The position numbers and the translations under genes were made by a program. 64,000 nt of DNA from DSNY01 sp040752195. Its GTDB lineage: Bacteria > Pseudomonadota > Gammaproteobacteria > Burkholderiales > Burkholderiaceae_F. This document shows positions 7,989-16,234 of this stretch, piece by piece. The stretch spans positions 1 through 64,000 of the forward strand of contig JBFMFC010000007.1 in the NCBI GenBank assembly GCA_040752195.1. The letters run 5' to 3'. Position 1 is the stretch's first letter. Every line of letters starts with the position of its first letter. The notes beneath the pieces were generated by a model. The model had not been told where the DNA came from and searched no databases. It worked only from the letters and a program-made list of their open reading frames with translations.

Positions 7989-9167
7989 ATGACGCAGGCA
8001 GTGATCGTTGCCGCCGCACGGACGGCGATCGGAAAGTTCGGCGGGACGCTGGCGAAGACGCCGGCGCCGGAGCTGGGGGCAACCGTGATCGGCGAGCTGC
8101 TCAAACGCGCCCGGCTCAAGCCCGAGCAGATCGACGAGGTGATCCTCGGACAGGTGCTGACAGCCGGATCGGGGCAGAACCCCGCGCGGCAGGCGGCGAT
8201 CAAGGCGGGGCTGCCGGCCGCGGTTCCGGCGATGACGATCAACAAGGTGTGCGGCTCGGGACTGAAGGCGGTGATGCTCGCCGCGCAGGCGATCGCCAAC
8301 GGCGATGCCGACATCGTCATCGCCGGAGGTCAGGAGAACATGAGCCTCGCGCCGCACGTGCTGCTCGGGTCGCGCGACGGTTTTCGCATGGGCGACGCGA
8401 AGCTCGTCGACTCGATGATCGTCGATGGGCTGTGGGACGTGTACAACCAGTACCACATGGGCATCACCGCGGAGAACGTCGCCAGGCAGTACGGCATCGA
8501 TCGTGCGCAGCAGGATGCCTTCGCGCTCGAATCGCAGCGCAAGGCGGCGGCGGCGCAGGACGCCGGCAGGTTCAAGGAAGAGATCGTCCCGGTGCTGATC
8601 CCGCAGAAAAAGGGCGATCCGATCGCGTTCGATACCGACGAGTTCGTCAACCGCAAGACCGGCGCCGAAGCGCTCGCCGGACTGAGGCCCGCGTTCGACA
8701 AGGACGGCACGGTCACCGCGGGCAACGCGTCGGGCATCAACGACGGCGCGGCGGCGGTCGTCGTGATGTCGGAGGCGAGGGCCCGCGCGCTGGGGCTCGT
8801 TCCGCTGGCGCGCATCAAGGCGTTCGCCGCGTCGGGCGTGGATCCGAAGATCATGGGGATGGGGCCGGTGCCGGCGTCGCGGCGGACGCTCGAGAAGGCA
8901 GGATGGAAGGCGGCCGACCTCGACCTGATGGAAATCAACGAGGCTTTCGCCGCGCAGGCCTGCGCCGTCAACAAGGAAATGGGCTGGGACACGGCAAAGA
9001 TCAACGTCAACGGCGGAGCGATCGCGCTGGGCCACCCGATCGGTGCGTCGGGTTGCCGGATCCTCGTCACCCTGCTGCACGAGATGAAGCGGCGCGACGC
9101 CAAGAAGGGGCTGGCGTCGCTGTGCATCGGCGGCGGAATGGGCGTTGCGCTGGCGGTGGAGCGCTGA
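7989..9167 (+). CDS. phaA: Acetyl-CoA acetyltransferase (beta-ketothiolase) PhaA
   Basis: A 392-residue biosynthetic thiolase that condenses two acetyl-CoA into acetoacetyl-CoA, the first step to poly(3-hydroxybutyrate). The acyl-accepting Cys is at about 88 in NKVCGSGLKAV. Also visible are NEAFA, GHPIGASG with the catalytic His, and CIGGGMG with the second catalytic Cys near 379. The start ATG follows AGGAG and lies 10 bases after phaC, so both are on one message. It differs clearly from the second thiolase at 13783 in length and in loop sequences, as PhaA and BktB do in other PHA producers. Confidence 0.96.
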   Translation: MTQAVIVAAARTAIGKFGGTLAKTPAPELGATVIGELLKRARLKPEQIDEVILGQVLTAGSGQNPARQAAIKAGLPAAVPAMTINKVCGSGLKAVMLAAQAIANGDADIVIAGGQENMSLAPHVLLGSRDGFRMGDAKLVDSMIVDGLWDVYNQYHMGITAENVARQYGIDRAQQDAFALESQRKAAAAQDAGRFKEEIVPVLIPQKKGDPIAFDTDEFVNRKTGAEALAGLRPAFDKDGTVTAGNASGINDGAAAVVVMSEARARALGLVPLARIKAFAASGVDPKIMGMGPVPASRRTLEKAGWKAADLDLMEINEAFAAQACAVNKEMGWDTAKINVNGGAIALGHPIGASGCRILVTLLHEMKRRDAKKGLASLCIGGGMGVALAVER

Positions 9168-9282
9168 TTCGTCGTTCGATGCGGGCGGGTTCGCGCGACC
9201 GGCGCTGGTGGACGCGAACGATCAAACCCACGACCGCGGGCGCGTTCGCCGGCGTCGGTCCATCACTCGATAGGAGACAGTC

Positions 9283-10017
9283 ATGACGAAGCTTGCATAC
9301 GTCACCGGGGGCATGGGCGGAATCGGCACGGCGATCTGCCGCAAGTTCCACGACATGGGCTACAAGGTCATCGCCGGGTGCGGCCCGACGCGCGACTACA
9401 ACAAGTGGCTCGCCGAGCAGAAGGCCGCGGGCTACACCTTCTACGTGTCGGTCGGCAACGTGGCCGACTGGGAGTCGACGAAGGCGGCGTTCGACAAGGT
9501 CAAGGCCGAACACGGCAACCCGGACATCCTCGTCAACAATGCCGGCATCACGCGCGACGGGGTATTCCGCAAGATGACCCTCGAGGACTGGCGTGCGGTC
9601 ATCGACACGAACCTGAACAGCGTGTTCAACGTCACCAAGCAGGTGATCGACGGCATGCTGGAAAAAGGCTGGGGCCGCGTCATCAACATCAGTTCGGTGA
9701 ACGGCGAAAGGGGCCAGTTCGGCCAGACGAACTACTCGGCGGCGAAGGCCGGCATGCACGGCTTCACGATGGCGCTCGCGCTGGAAGTGGCCTCCAAGGG
9801 GGTGACGGTCAACACGGTGTCGCCGGGCTATATCGCAACCGACATGGTTCTCGCGGTGCGCGAAGACGTTCGCGAGAGGATCATCCAGCAGATCCCCGTC
9901 AAACGCCTCGGTCGGGCCGAGGAGATCGCGTCGCTGGTAGGCTGGCTGACGACCGATGACGCGGCGTTCGCAACGGGCGCCGACTTCCCGGTGAACGGCG
10001 GACTGCACATGGGCTGA
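9283..10017 (+). CDS. phaB: Acetoacetyl-CoA reductase PhaB
   Basis: A 244-residue short-chain dehydrogenase that reduces acetoacetyl-CoA to (R)-3-hydroxybutyryl-CoA with NADPH, providing the monomer for PhaC. The cofactor motif TGGMGGIG is at 8-15, NNAG at 85-88, the catalytic Ser at 137/138, and Tyr151 and Lys155 in YSAAK. This numbering matches the Ralstonia enzyme as I know it. TAGGAGA stands just before the ATG. The gap from phaA is 115 bases with no clear promoter or terminator, so it probably belongs to the phaCAB operon. A hairpin lies 41 bases after its stop. Confidence 0.96.
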   Translation: MTKLAYVTGGMGGIGTAICRKFHDMGYKVIAGCGPTRDYNKWLAEQKAAGYTFYVSVGNVADWESTKAAFDKVKAEHGNPDILVNNAGITRDGVFRKMTLEDWRAVIDTNLNSVFNVTKQVIDGMLEKGWGRVINISSVNGERGQFGQTNYSAAKAGMHGFTMALALEVASKGVTVNTVSPGYIATDMVLAVREDVRERIIQQIPVKRLGRAEEIASLVGWLTTDDAAFATGADFPVNGGLHMG

Positions 10018-10057
10018 TGCCACAGGCGGGCCGGGCGGCTGCCAGGCTCGCGGCAGC

Positions 10058-10080
10058 GCGGCGCACCGTTCATGCGCCGC
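10058..10080 (+). terminator. Hairpin after phaB, possible weak terminator
   Basis: A perfect 8-base-pair stem (GCGGCGCA / TGCGCCGC) with a 7-base loop starts 41 bases after the phaB stop. There is no run of T after it, so it is not a standard intrinsic terminator. It may slow or protect the phaCAB message. Confidence 0.35.
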
Positions 10081-10133
10081 ATCAGCCAAGCGCCGGGCGT
10101 TGCGCAGCGCAAGGCGTTCCAGCCGCGGGCGGG

Positions 10134-10184
10134 CCTTCGGCTAAAATGCGCGCACTGTCAAGTATTTAGGACATTTGCCGAAGG
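10134..10184. promoter_or_regulatory. phaR upstream region: inverted repeat around a -10-like box
   Basis: An exact 8-base inverted repeat, CCTTCGGC (10134-10141) and GCCGAAGG (10177-10184), flanks TAAAAT (10142-10147), which could be the phaR -10. A second small hairpin (AGGGGC-GGAC-GCCCCT, 10182-10197) follows at once. PhaR proteins repress their own genes, so an operator here is plausible. No known PhaR site is recognised, and no clear -35 is seen. Confidence 0.3.
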
Positions 10185-10253
10185 GGCGGACGCCCCTGCC
10201 GTCATGCGGAGCAACACCGCGCGCGGCGCAGCATCATGAAGGGACAACGCAGC

Positions 10254-10796
10254 ATGGCCGCCGGACTCCGTCTGATCAAGAAGTACCCGAACCGCCGTCT
10301 GTACGACACGCAGACGAGCACCTACATCACGCTGGCCGATGTCAAGCAGCTCGTACTGGAGCAGGAAAACTTCCAGGTGGTCGACGCCAAGAGCGGCGAA
10401 GACCTGACCCGGCAGATCCTGCTCCAGATCATCCTCGAGGAAGAGTCCGGCGGGCTGCCGATGTTCTCGGCGCAGATGCTCGCGCACATCATCCGTTTCT
10501 ACGGCAACGCGATGCAGGGCATCATGGGCTCGTACCTGGAGAAGAACATCCAGGCCTTCATCGACATCCAGGCCAAGCTGCAGGAACAGAGCAAGGCGTT
10601 CTACGAGACGAACAAGATCGGCCCGGAGATGTGGACCCAGTTCGTCAACATGCAGGCGCCGATGATCCAGTCGATGATGACGAACTACATCGAGCAGTCC
10701 AAGAACCTGTTCGTGCAGATGCAGGAGAACATGCAGAACCAGGCGCGTTCGATGTTCACGGGCTTCCCGTTCCAGCCGCCCGGCGAGAAGAAGTGA
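10254..10796 (+). CDS. phaR: PHA synthesis repressor PhaR
   Basis: A 180-residue DNA- and PHA-binding repressor. The N-terminal domain (KKYPNRRLYDTQTSTYITLADVK, about 8-32) is the hallmark of PHB/PHA accumulation regulators. A second conserved segment, SGGLPMFSAQMLAHIIRFYG, follows, and then a Gln/Met-rich helical tail. In characterised relatives PhaR represses phasin genes and itself until it is titrated by nascent PHA granules. I start at the ATG at 10254, with AAGGGA about 10 bases upstream. An ATG at 10236 is also in frame. The phasin gene it would control is not in this window. Confidence 0.95.
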   Translation: MAAGLRLIKKYPNRRLYDTQTSTYITLADVKQLVLEQENFQVVDAKSGEDLTRQILLQIILEEESGGLPMFSAQMLAHIIRFYGNAMQGIMGSYLEKNIQAFIDIQAKLQEQSKAFYETNKIGPEMWTQFVNMQAPMIQSMMTNYIEQSKNLFVQMQENMQNQARSMFTGFPFQPPGEKK

Positions 10797-10863
10797 CCGC
10801 AGGCCGCGGCGCGGCCGATCCGCACACGATGCCGCCGCGGCGCGCTGCCGGCGGCCCCGAGCG

Positions 10864-12213
10864 ATGACGACACGTGGTCGACGCACGAACGCGAAGGTGC
10901 CGACCGTCGGCATGGTGTCGCTCGGCTGTCCGAAGGCCCTGGTCGACTCCGAGCGCATCGTCACGCAACTGCGGGCCGAGGGCTACGCGCTTTCCGGCAG
11001 CTACGACGGCGCTGATCTGGTGATCGTCAACACGTGCGGCTTCATCGATGCCGCCGTGCAGGAGTCGCTCGACGCGATCGGTGAAGCGCTCGCCGAAAAC
11101 GGCAAGGTCATCGTCACCGGCTGCCTGGGCGCGAAGACCGATGGCGGCGAGAACCTCGTCGCCAAGGTGCACCCGAAGGTGCTCGCCGTCACGGGCCCGC
11201 ACGCGACCGACGAGGTCATGCGGCACGTCCACGCGCAGCTCCCGAGGCCGCACGATCCGTTCACCGACCTCGTGCCGCCCGCCGGCGTCAAGCTGACGCC
11301 CAGGCACTACGCGTATCTGAAGATCTCCGAGGGCTGCAATCACCGCTGCACGTTCTGCATCATTCCGTCGCTGCGCGGCGATCTCGCGTCGCGGCCGATC
11401 GGCGAAGTGATGCGCGAGGCGGAAAACCTCGTCAAGCAGGGCGTGCGTGAGCTGCTGGTGATCTCGCAGGACACGAGCGCGTACGGCGTCGACGTGAGGT
11501 ACAGGGTCGACTTCGTCGGCGGCCGCGCGGTGAAGACGAAGATGACCGAGCTGGTGCGCGAGCTGGCACGGCTCGGCGTGTGGGTCCGGCTGCACTACGT
11601 CTACCCGTATCCGCACGTCGACGAGGTCGTTCCGTTGATGGCCGAGGGCAAGGTGTTGCCCTATCTGGACGTTCCGTTCCAGCACGCGCATCCACGCATC
11701 CTCAAGCTGATGAAGCGTCCCGCTTCGGGCGAGAAGAACATTGAGCGCATCCGCGCCTGGCGGGCGATCTGCCCCGAGCTCGCGATCCGCTCGACCTTCA
11801 TCGCGGGCTTCCCCGGTGAAACCGAGGCGGAGTTCGAGTACCTGCTGGACTTCCTGCGCGAAGCGCAACTCGACCGCGTCGGCTGCTTTGCATACTCTCC
11901 GGTCGAAGGCGCGGCGGCCAACGAACTGCCCGGCATGCTGCCGGACGAAGTGCGGGAAGAGCGCCGCGCACGCTTCATGGCCGTGCAGGCGGAGATCTCG
12001 CGAGCGCGACTGGCGCGCAAGGTCGGCACGGTTCAGCGCGTGCTCATCGACGACGTGGGGCCGAGCGGGGCGGTCGGCCGGTCGAGCGCGGAGGCGCCGG
12101 AGATCGACGGTGTCGTCCACGTGAAGACGCGCCGCAAGCTCGTCGTCGGCGAGTTCGTCGACGTGCGCATCACCGCGGCCGAAGACCACGACCTGCACGG
12201 AGTGCCTGCGTGA
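10864..12213 (+). CDS. rimO: Ribosomal protein S12 methylthiotransferase RimO
   Basis: A 449-residue radical-SAM methylthiotransferase that modifies an aspartate of ribosomal protein S12. The N-terminal domain holds three cluster cysteines, about 22 (SLGCPK), 58 (NTCGF) and 87 (TGCLG). The radical-SAM CxxxCxxC is CNHRCTFC at about 158-165. A TRAM-like RNA/protein-binding domain closes the protein. The S12-type signatures and length favour RimO over the tRNA enzyme MiaB. Its stop overlaps the GTG of the next gene, giving translational coupling with a glutathione S-transferase relative. Confidence 0.96.
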   Translation: MTTRGRRTNAKVPTVGMVSLGCPKALVDSERIVTQLRAEGYALSGSYDGADLVIVNTCGFIDAAVQESLDAIGEALAENGKVIVTGCLGAKTDGGENLVAKVHPKVLAVTGPHATDEVMRHVHAQLPRPHDPFTDLVPPAGVKLTPRHYAYLKISEGCNHRCTFCIIPSLRGDLASRPIGEVMREAENLVKQGVRELLVISQDTSAYGVDVRYRVDFVGGRAVKTKMTELVRELARLGVWVRLHYVYPYPHVDEVVPLMAEGKVLPYLDVPFQHAHPRILKLMKRPASGEKNIERIRAWRAICPELAIRSTFIAGFPGETEAEFEYLLDFLREAQLDRVGCFAYSPVEGAAANELPGMLPDEVREERRARFMAVQAEISRARLARKVGTVQRVLIDDVGPSGAVGRSSAEAPEIDGVVHVKTRRKLVVGEFVDVRITAAEDHDLHGVPA

Positions 12214-12839
12214 AGTACCGGCTGCTCGGGGGGCGCGGATCGGGGTCGGCGACGGTCGAGTTCGCCCTCGCCGTGCTCGGCGTCGAGCACGAGATCGTCG
12301 AAGCCGCGCCGTGGGACGAAAACGCGCCAGGGCTCGCCGAGTTGCACGCGCTCAATCCGCTCGCGCAGGTGCCGACGCTGGTGACGCCGGCAGGCGAGGT
12401 GCTGACCGAAAGCGCAGCGATCCTGTGGACGCTGATGGAGCGCCACCCGAGCGACTGGGTGCCCGCGCCTTCGACGATCGAGCGCGCCGCGTGCCTGCGC
12501 TGGATGGCATTCGTCGCGGCGAACATCTACGCGGCGGGCAGCATCGCCGATGTGCCTTCGCGCTGGCTCGCCGACCCGGGCGCACACGAAGCGTTGCAGA
12601 CGGGCGCGCGGGCGCGAATCGCGAGGTACTGGTCGATCGTCGCCGATGCGTGGCGCGGCACGCCGTTTCTGCTCGGCGAGCGGCCGCGTATCGCCGACGT
12701 CTACATCGCCAACATCTCGCGCTGGTGGGGTGCGCGCAAGTTCCTCGAACAAGACCGGCCCGAGTTTCACGCGCTGCTGCGCCGGATCGAAGCGCTGCCG
12801 GAGGTCGCGCCGGTCTGGCAGCGCCACGGATTCCAGTAG
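12210..12839 (+). CDS. Glutathione S-transferase family protein
   Basis: A 209-residue protein with the thioredoxin-like N-terminal GST domain (Lys-Tyr-Arg-Leu-Leu-Gly start; NPLAQVPTLVTP and ESAAIL, the glutathione-contact region). An all-helical C-terminal domain follows, with GERPRIADVYIANISRWW. Members conjugate or transfer glutathione to electrophiles or act as reductases; the substrate is unknown. The GTG start overlaps the rimO stop (GTGA). The convergent DMT exporter gene ends 4 bases after it. Confidence 0.88.
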   Translation: MKYRLLGGRGSGSATVEFALAVLGVEHEIVEAAPWDENAPGLAELHALNPLAQVPTLVTPAGEVLTESAAILWTLMERHPSDWVPAPSTIERAACLRWMAFVAANIYAAGSIADVPSRWLADPGAHEALQTGARARIARYWSIVADAWRGTPFLLGERPRIADVYIANISRWWGARKFLEQDRPEFHALLRRIEALPEVAPVWQRHGFQ

Positions 12840-12842
12840 CGA

Positions 12843-13664
12843 TCAGCGGCGCGAACCGAGCGCCGCACCGCCGACGATCAGCGCGGCGGCGACCGCGGTC
12901 GACCCGCTGAACGTTCCCAGCCCGGTCGCGATCAGCAGCAAGGTCGAGGCGAGCGGAGTCAGGAACGACAGCGCGCCGAGTGCGCGCGCATCGCCGCGTT
13001 TCAGCGCCGCGTCCCAGAGGAAGAACGCCGCGCCCATCGGCCCGAGCGCGAGCGCCCCGATCAGCAGCCATTCGTGCGTCGACGGAACGTACTGCGGCTC
13101 GAGCGCCGCGTGCGCGCCGAGCGCGAGCAACCCCGAAACGAGGCAGAACAGCCCGACCGCCGCGGTCGAGAACGGCGGCACGCGGCGCGTCAGCAGCGAA
13201 TACGTCGACCAGATCAGCGCGGAGCCGAGCGCGAGCAGGTAGCCGTCCCACTGCGCGATCGACAGCGTCCAGCGCCCGCCGGTGATCACGAGCGCCGCGC
13301 CCGCGAAGCCCAGCATCGCCGCGATCACGTGCCGCGCGGTCAGGCGCACGCCGCGCAACACCAGCGGCGCCAGCAGCACGATCAGCAGCGGCCATAGGTA
13401 GTTGATCAGGTTGGCCTCGACCGCCGGCGCGCGGCGCAATGCCAGGAACAACAGCAGGTGGAAGCCGAACAACCCGTACACGCCGAGCGCGAGCGTCGGC
13501 AGCGGCACGCGCCAGCGTCGCCAGGTCGGCGCGGCGATCAGGCCGGCGCCCGTCAACGACAGGCCGAGCAGCAGAAAGGGCGGAACCGAGCGCAACCCGA
13601 CCGCGAGCGCGGCGAGCAGGCTCCACAGCGCGATGGCACCGAGGGCGAGGAGGGTTGCTGGCAC
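12843..13664 (-). CDS. DMT-superfamily (EamA) exporter
   Basis: A roughly 273-residue inner-membrane protein with about ten hydrophobic segments arranged as two EamA repeats. Examples are ALGAIALWSLLAAL at the N-terminus, NLINYLWPLLIVLLAPLVL in the middle, and GPMGAAFFLWDAALKRGDAR in the second half. These last features resemble the YddG-like subgroup that exports aromatic amino acids, but the substrate cannot be read from sequence. The start is the GTG at 13664, where homology begins. The frame remains open into the bktB leader, but that stretch is Arg/Pro-rich and is rejected. The gene is divergent from bktB, whose start is 118 bases away. Confidence 0.88.
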   Translation of the reverse strand: MPATLLALGAIALWSLLAALAVGLRSVPPFLLLGLSLTGAGLIAAPTWRRWRVPLPTLALGVYGLFGFHLLLFLALRRAPAVEANLINYLWPLLIVLLAPLVLRGVRLTARHVIAAMLGFAGAALVITGGRWTLSIAQWDGYLLALGSALIWSTYSLLTRRVPPFSTAAVGLFCLVSGLLALGAHAALEPQYVPSTHEWLLIGALALGPMGAAFFLWDAALKRGDARALGALSFLTPLASTLLLIATGLGTFSGSTAVAAALIVGGAALGSRR

Positions 13665-13782
13665 GAGGCGCGCGAGTTTACTGACCGCATCGGGATCGCG
13701 CCGCGCCGCCGGTGCTAACCTGCCGCGTCGGCGCCGCAGGCCGGGTACACGCGGCGAACGCAACACTTCGAGTGGAGGACGT

Positions 13783-14967
13783 ATGGGCAGGGACGTTGTG
13801 ATCGTGAGCGGCGTGCGAACGGCCATCGGGGATTTCGGCGGCGGGCTCAAGGACATCCCGCCGACCCGGCTCGGCGCCACCTGCGTCAAGGAGGCGCTGG
13901 CGCGCGCCCGCGTCGAAGGCGGCGAGGTCGGTCACGTCGTCTTCGGCAACGTCATCCACACCGAGCCGCGCGACATGTACCTGGCGCGGGTGGCCGCGCT
14001 CGACGGCGGCGTGCGCGATCACGTGCCCTGCCTGACGCTGAACCGGCTTTGCGGCAGCGGGCTGCAGGCGATCGTCTCCGCGTCGCAATCGATTCTGCTC
14101 GGCGATTGCGACATCGCGGTGGCGGGCGGTGCCGAGAGCATGTCGCGCGCGCCGTACACGATACCGAGCGGCCGCTGGGGCCAGCGCATGGGCGATGCGA
14201 AGGTCGTCGACATGATGGTCGCGGCGCTGCACGACCCGTTCCACGACATCCATATGGGCGTGACGGCCGAAAACGTCGCCGCCAAGTGGCAAATCACGCG
14301 CGAGGAGCAGGACCGGCTCGCCGTGGAGAGCCACAGGCGCGCGACGGCGGCGGTCAGGGAAGGGCGCTTCAAGAGCCAGATCGTGCCGATCGTCACGAAA
14401 GGCAAGAAAGGCGACGTCGTCTTCGACACCGACGAGCATCCGCGCGCCGACGCCACGCTCGAGGACCTGGCGAAGCTCAAGCCCGTGTTCGTGAAGGAAA
14501 ACGGCACCGTCACCGCAGGCAACGCATCGGGCATCAACGACGGCGCGGCGGCGGTCGTGCTGATGGAGCGCTCCACCGCCGAGAAGCGCGGCGCCAAGCC
14601 GCTCGGCCGGCTCGTCGCGTACGCACACGCCGGTGTCGATCCGAAGTACATGGGGATCGGCCCGGTGCCTGCTTCGCGCGCGGCGCTGGAGCGGGCAGGG
14701 CTCACGATCGACCGGATGGACGTGATCGAAGCGAACGAAGCCTTCGCCGCGCAGGCCTGCGCCGTGATGAAAGACCTGAAGGCGGACCCCGCGAAGGTCA
14801 ACCCGAACGGCAGCGGCATTTCGCTGGGCCACCCGGTTGGCGCCACCGGCGCGATCATCACCGTCAAGGCGCTGTACGGGCTGGAACGAATCGGCGGCCG
14901 CTACGCGCTCGTGACGATGTGCATCGGCGGCGGGCAGGGGATCGCGGCGATCTTCGAGAGGATCTGA
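13783..14967 (+). CDS. bktB: Beta-ketothiolase BktB
   Basis: A 394-residue thiolase that matches Ralstonia BktB closely along its length: VFGNVIHTEPRDMYLARVAA, LNRLCGSGLQAIVSA with Cys90, NGSGISLGHP, and MCIGGGQGIAAIFERI with Cys380. BktB accepts propionyl-CoA as well as acetyl-CoA. It yields 3-ketovaleryl-CoA for copolymers containing 3-hydroxyvalerate. It may also act in degradation of longer beta-keto acyl-CoAs. The ATG at 13783 follows GTGGAGG. The gene stands apart from phaCAB, about 3.8 kb downstream of phaB, and is followed by three 14-base tandem repeats at its convergent junction. Confidence 0.95.
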   Translation: MGRDVVIVSGVRTAIGDFGGGLKDIPPTRLGATCVKEALARARVEGGEVGHVVFGNVIHTEPRDMYLARVAALDGGVRDHVPCLTLNRLCGSGLQAIVSASQSILLGDCDIAVAGGAESMSRAPYTIPSGRWGQRMGDAKVVDMMVAALHDPFHDIHMGVTAENVAAKWQITREEQDRLAVESHRRATAAVREGRFKSQIVPIVTKGKKGDVVFDTDEHPRADATLEDLAKLKPVFVKENGTVTAGNASGINDGAAAVVLMERSTAEKRGAKPLGRLVAYAHAGVDPKYMGIGPVPASRAALERAGLTIDRMDVIEANEAFAAQACAVMKDLKADPAKVNPNGSGISLGHPVGATGAIITVKALYGLERIGGRYALVTMCIGGGQGIAAIFERI

Positions 14968-14992
14968 TGAGCGCGCCGACGAAGCGCGGCCG

Positions 14993-15034
14993 GATTCAGC
15001 TCACTCGATTCAGCTGACTTGATTCAGCTCACTT
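14993..15034. repeat. Three tandem 14-bp repeats
   Basis: Three adjacent 14-base units begin GATTCAGCT: 14993-15006, 15007-15020 and 15021-15034. Units 1 and 3 differ only at the last base; unit 2 differs at one or two internal or terminal positions. The third unit supplies the stop codon and last codons of the convergent small membrane-protein gene. The array looks like a recent slippage duplication. Confidence 0.9.
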
Positions 15035-15362
15035 CGCGCCCGTCGTTCAGCCGCAGCCACCCCTTGACGACGCGATAGATCGCCCAGATCCAGACTGCGA
15101 ACAGGATCAGGAAGCCGACGCCGACGATCGCGAGCGCAATGCCGAGGGCGGTCCAAACGAGGCCCCACCAGAAGGTGCGGATCTGCCAGGCGAAGTGGCT
15201 TTCGAGCCAGGTCCCGCGCACGTCGTCGCGCTTGATGTACGCGATCACCACGCCGGCGACCGCGGTGACGCCGTACAGGAACGACAGCGCGTACAGCACG
15301 TAGACGACGAGCGCGACGTTCTTGGCCTTCTGGATGACTTCGTCGGCAACGGGCGTCTGCAT
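15024..15362 (-). CDS. Small multi-spanning membrane protein (DUF4870-like)
   Basis: A 112-residue protein with three likely membrane helices: about 15-42 (VALVVYVLYALSFLYGVTAV and on), about 58-70 with several Trp, and about 70-100. A short charged end follows. The pattern, with IKRDDVRGTWLESHFAWQIRTF between helices, resembles DUF4870-type or uncharacterised transmembrane proteins next to serB in related bacteria. No function is known to me. The ATG at 15362 has a strong AAGGGGAAG ribosome binding site. The gene lies just downstream of serB on the same strand. Its 3' end sits in a 14-base tandem repeat, so its last residues may vary between strains. Confidence 0.75.
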   Translation of the reverse strand: MQTPVADEVIQKAKNVALVVYVLYALSFLYGVTAVAGVVIAYIKRDDVRGTWLESHFAWQIRTFWWGLVWTALGIALAIVGVGFLILFAVWIWAIYRVVKGWLRLNDGREVS

Positions 15363-15373
15363 TGATCTTCCCC

Positions 15374-16234
15374 TTAACAGAACCAGTTGAGCACACCGTC
15401 GAGCGCAGTGTAGTTCAGCGAGTACGTGGCCTGCTGCCGGACGACCGGCTTCGCGCGGTAAGCGACGGAGATTCCGGCGAGCTTCAGCATCTTCAGGTCG
15501 TTGGCGCCGTCGCCGATCGCGATCGCGCGGTCCGTCGCGCAGCCGAGATCGGCGCAGGCGGCGCGCAGCGCCTGCGCCTTGCCTTCGGCGTCGACGATCT
15601 CTCCGCCGCCCGGTCCGGTCACGCGCCCCGTGAGTTTGCCGTCGGCGATCTCGATCTCGTTCGAGCGCGTGTAGTCGAACCCCAGGCGACGCTGCAGACG
15701 ATCGGTGAAGAAGGTGAAGCCGCCGGTGACGAGCAGCGTCTTCAGCCCGGCGGCCTTGCACGCAGCGATCAGCGACTCCGCGCCGGGATTGAGTTCCAGC
15801 CGCTCCGCGTAGACGCGCTCGAGCAGCGACGCATCCACGCCGGCCAGCATCGCCACGCGCCGGCGCAGGCTCTCCTTGTAGTCGGCGATTTCGCCGCGCA
15901 TCGCCGCTTCGGTGATCGCGGCGACTTCGGCGCCCTTGCCGGCGAGCGCAGCGACCTCGTCGAGGCTTTCGATGTTGACGAGTGTGGAATCCATGTCGAT
16001 CGCGAGCAGCCTGAAGTCGGCGAGCTTCAGCGTCGGCGCGACGATCGCCCAGTCGCACTTCCAGTAGTCGGCGAGGGCGGCGGCCGCCTTGCGCGTGGCG
16101 GCATCGTCCTGGATGCCAACCAGCCGCGCGCTGTTCAGCTTGCGCTGCACGCGCTGCGCGAGGCAGGCGACCTTGAACGCGTCGACCGCGGCCGTGGGAA
16201 GATCGTTCGACTGGATGACGAGGTCCATGCTCAC
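15374..16234 (-). CDS. serB: Phosphoserine phosphatase SerB
   Basis: A 286-residue HAD-superfamily phosphatase catalysing the last step of serine synthesis, O-phosphoserine to serine. The nucleophile motif is AIDMDSTL (Asp80 and Asp82). Motif II is LLVTGGFTFF and motif III/IV is AIGDGANDLKML. The C-terminal AYRAKPVVRQQA is typical of SerB. The first 75 residues form a small N-terminal domain as in other proteobacterial SerB proteins. The start is either the GTG at 16234, overlapping the mfd stop, or the ATG at 16228. Either way it is downstream of mfd on the same strand and probably co-transcribed. Confidence 0.95.
   Translation of the reverse strand: MSMDLVIQSNDLPTAAVDAFKVACLAQRVQRKLNSARLVGIQDDAATRKAAAALADYWKCDWAIVAPTLKLADFRLLAIDMDSTLVNIESLDEVAALAGKGAEVAAITEAAMRGEIADYKESLRRRVAMLAGVDASLLERVYAERLELNPGAESLIAACKAAGLKTLLVTGGFTFFTDRLQRRLGFDYTRSNEIEIADGKLTGRVTGPGGGEIVDAEGKAQALRAACADLGCATDRAIAIGDGANDLKMLKLAGISVAYRAKPVVRQQATYSLNYTALDGVLNWFC

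Noticed and set aside
5135..8320. 1061-residue minus-strand open frame across pgeF, phaC and phaA
   Set aside because: It is antisense to three well-supported genes, Arg/His-rich, and shows no family motif.
13402..13782. N-terminal extension of BktB of about 127 residues
   Set aside because: It overlaps the divergent exporter gene and is Arg/Ser-rich. BktB homology and a good ribosome binding site start at 13783.
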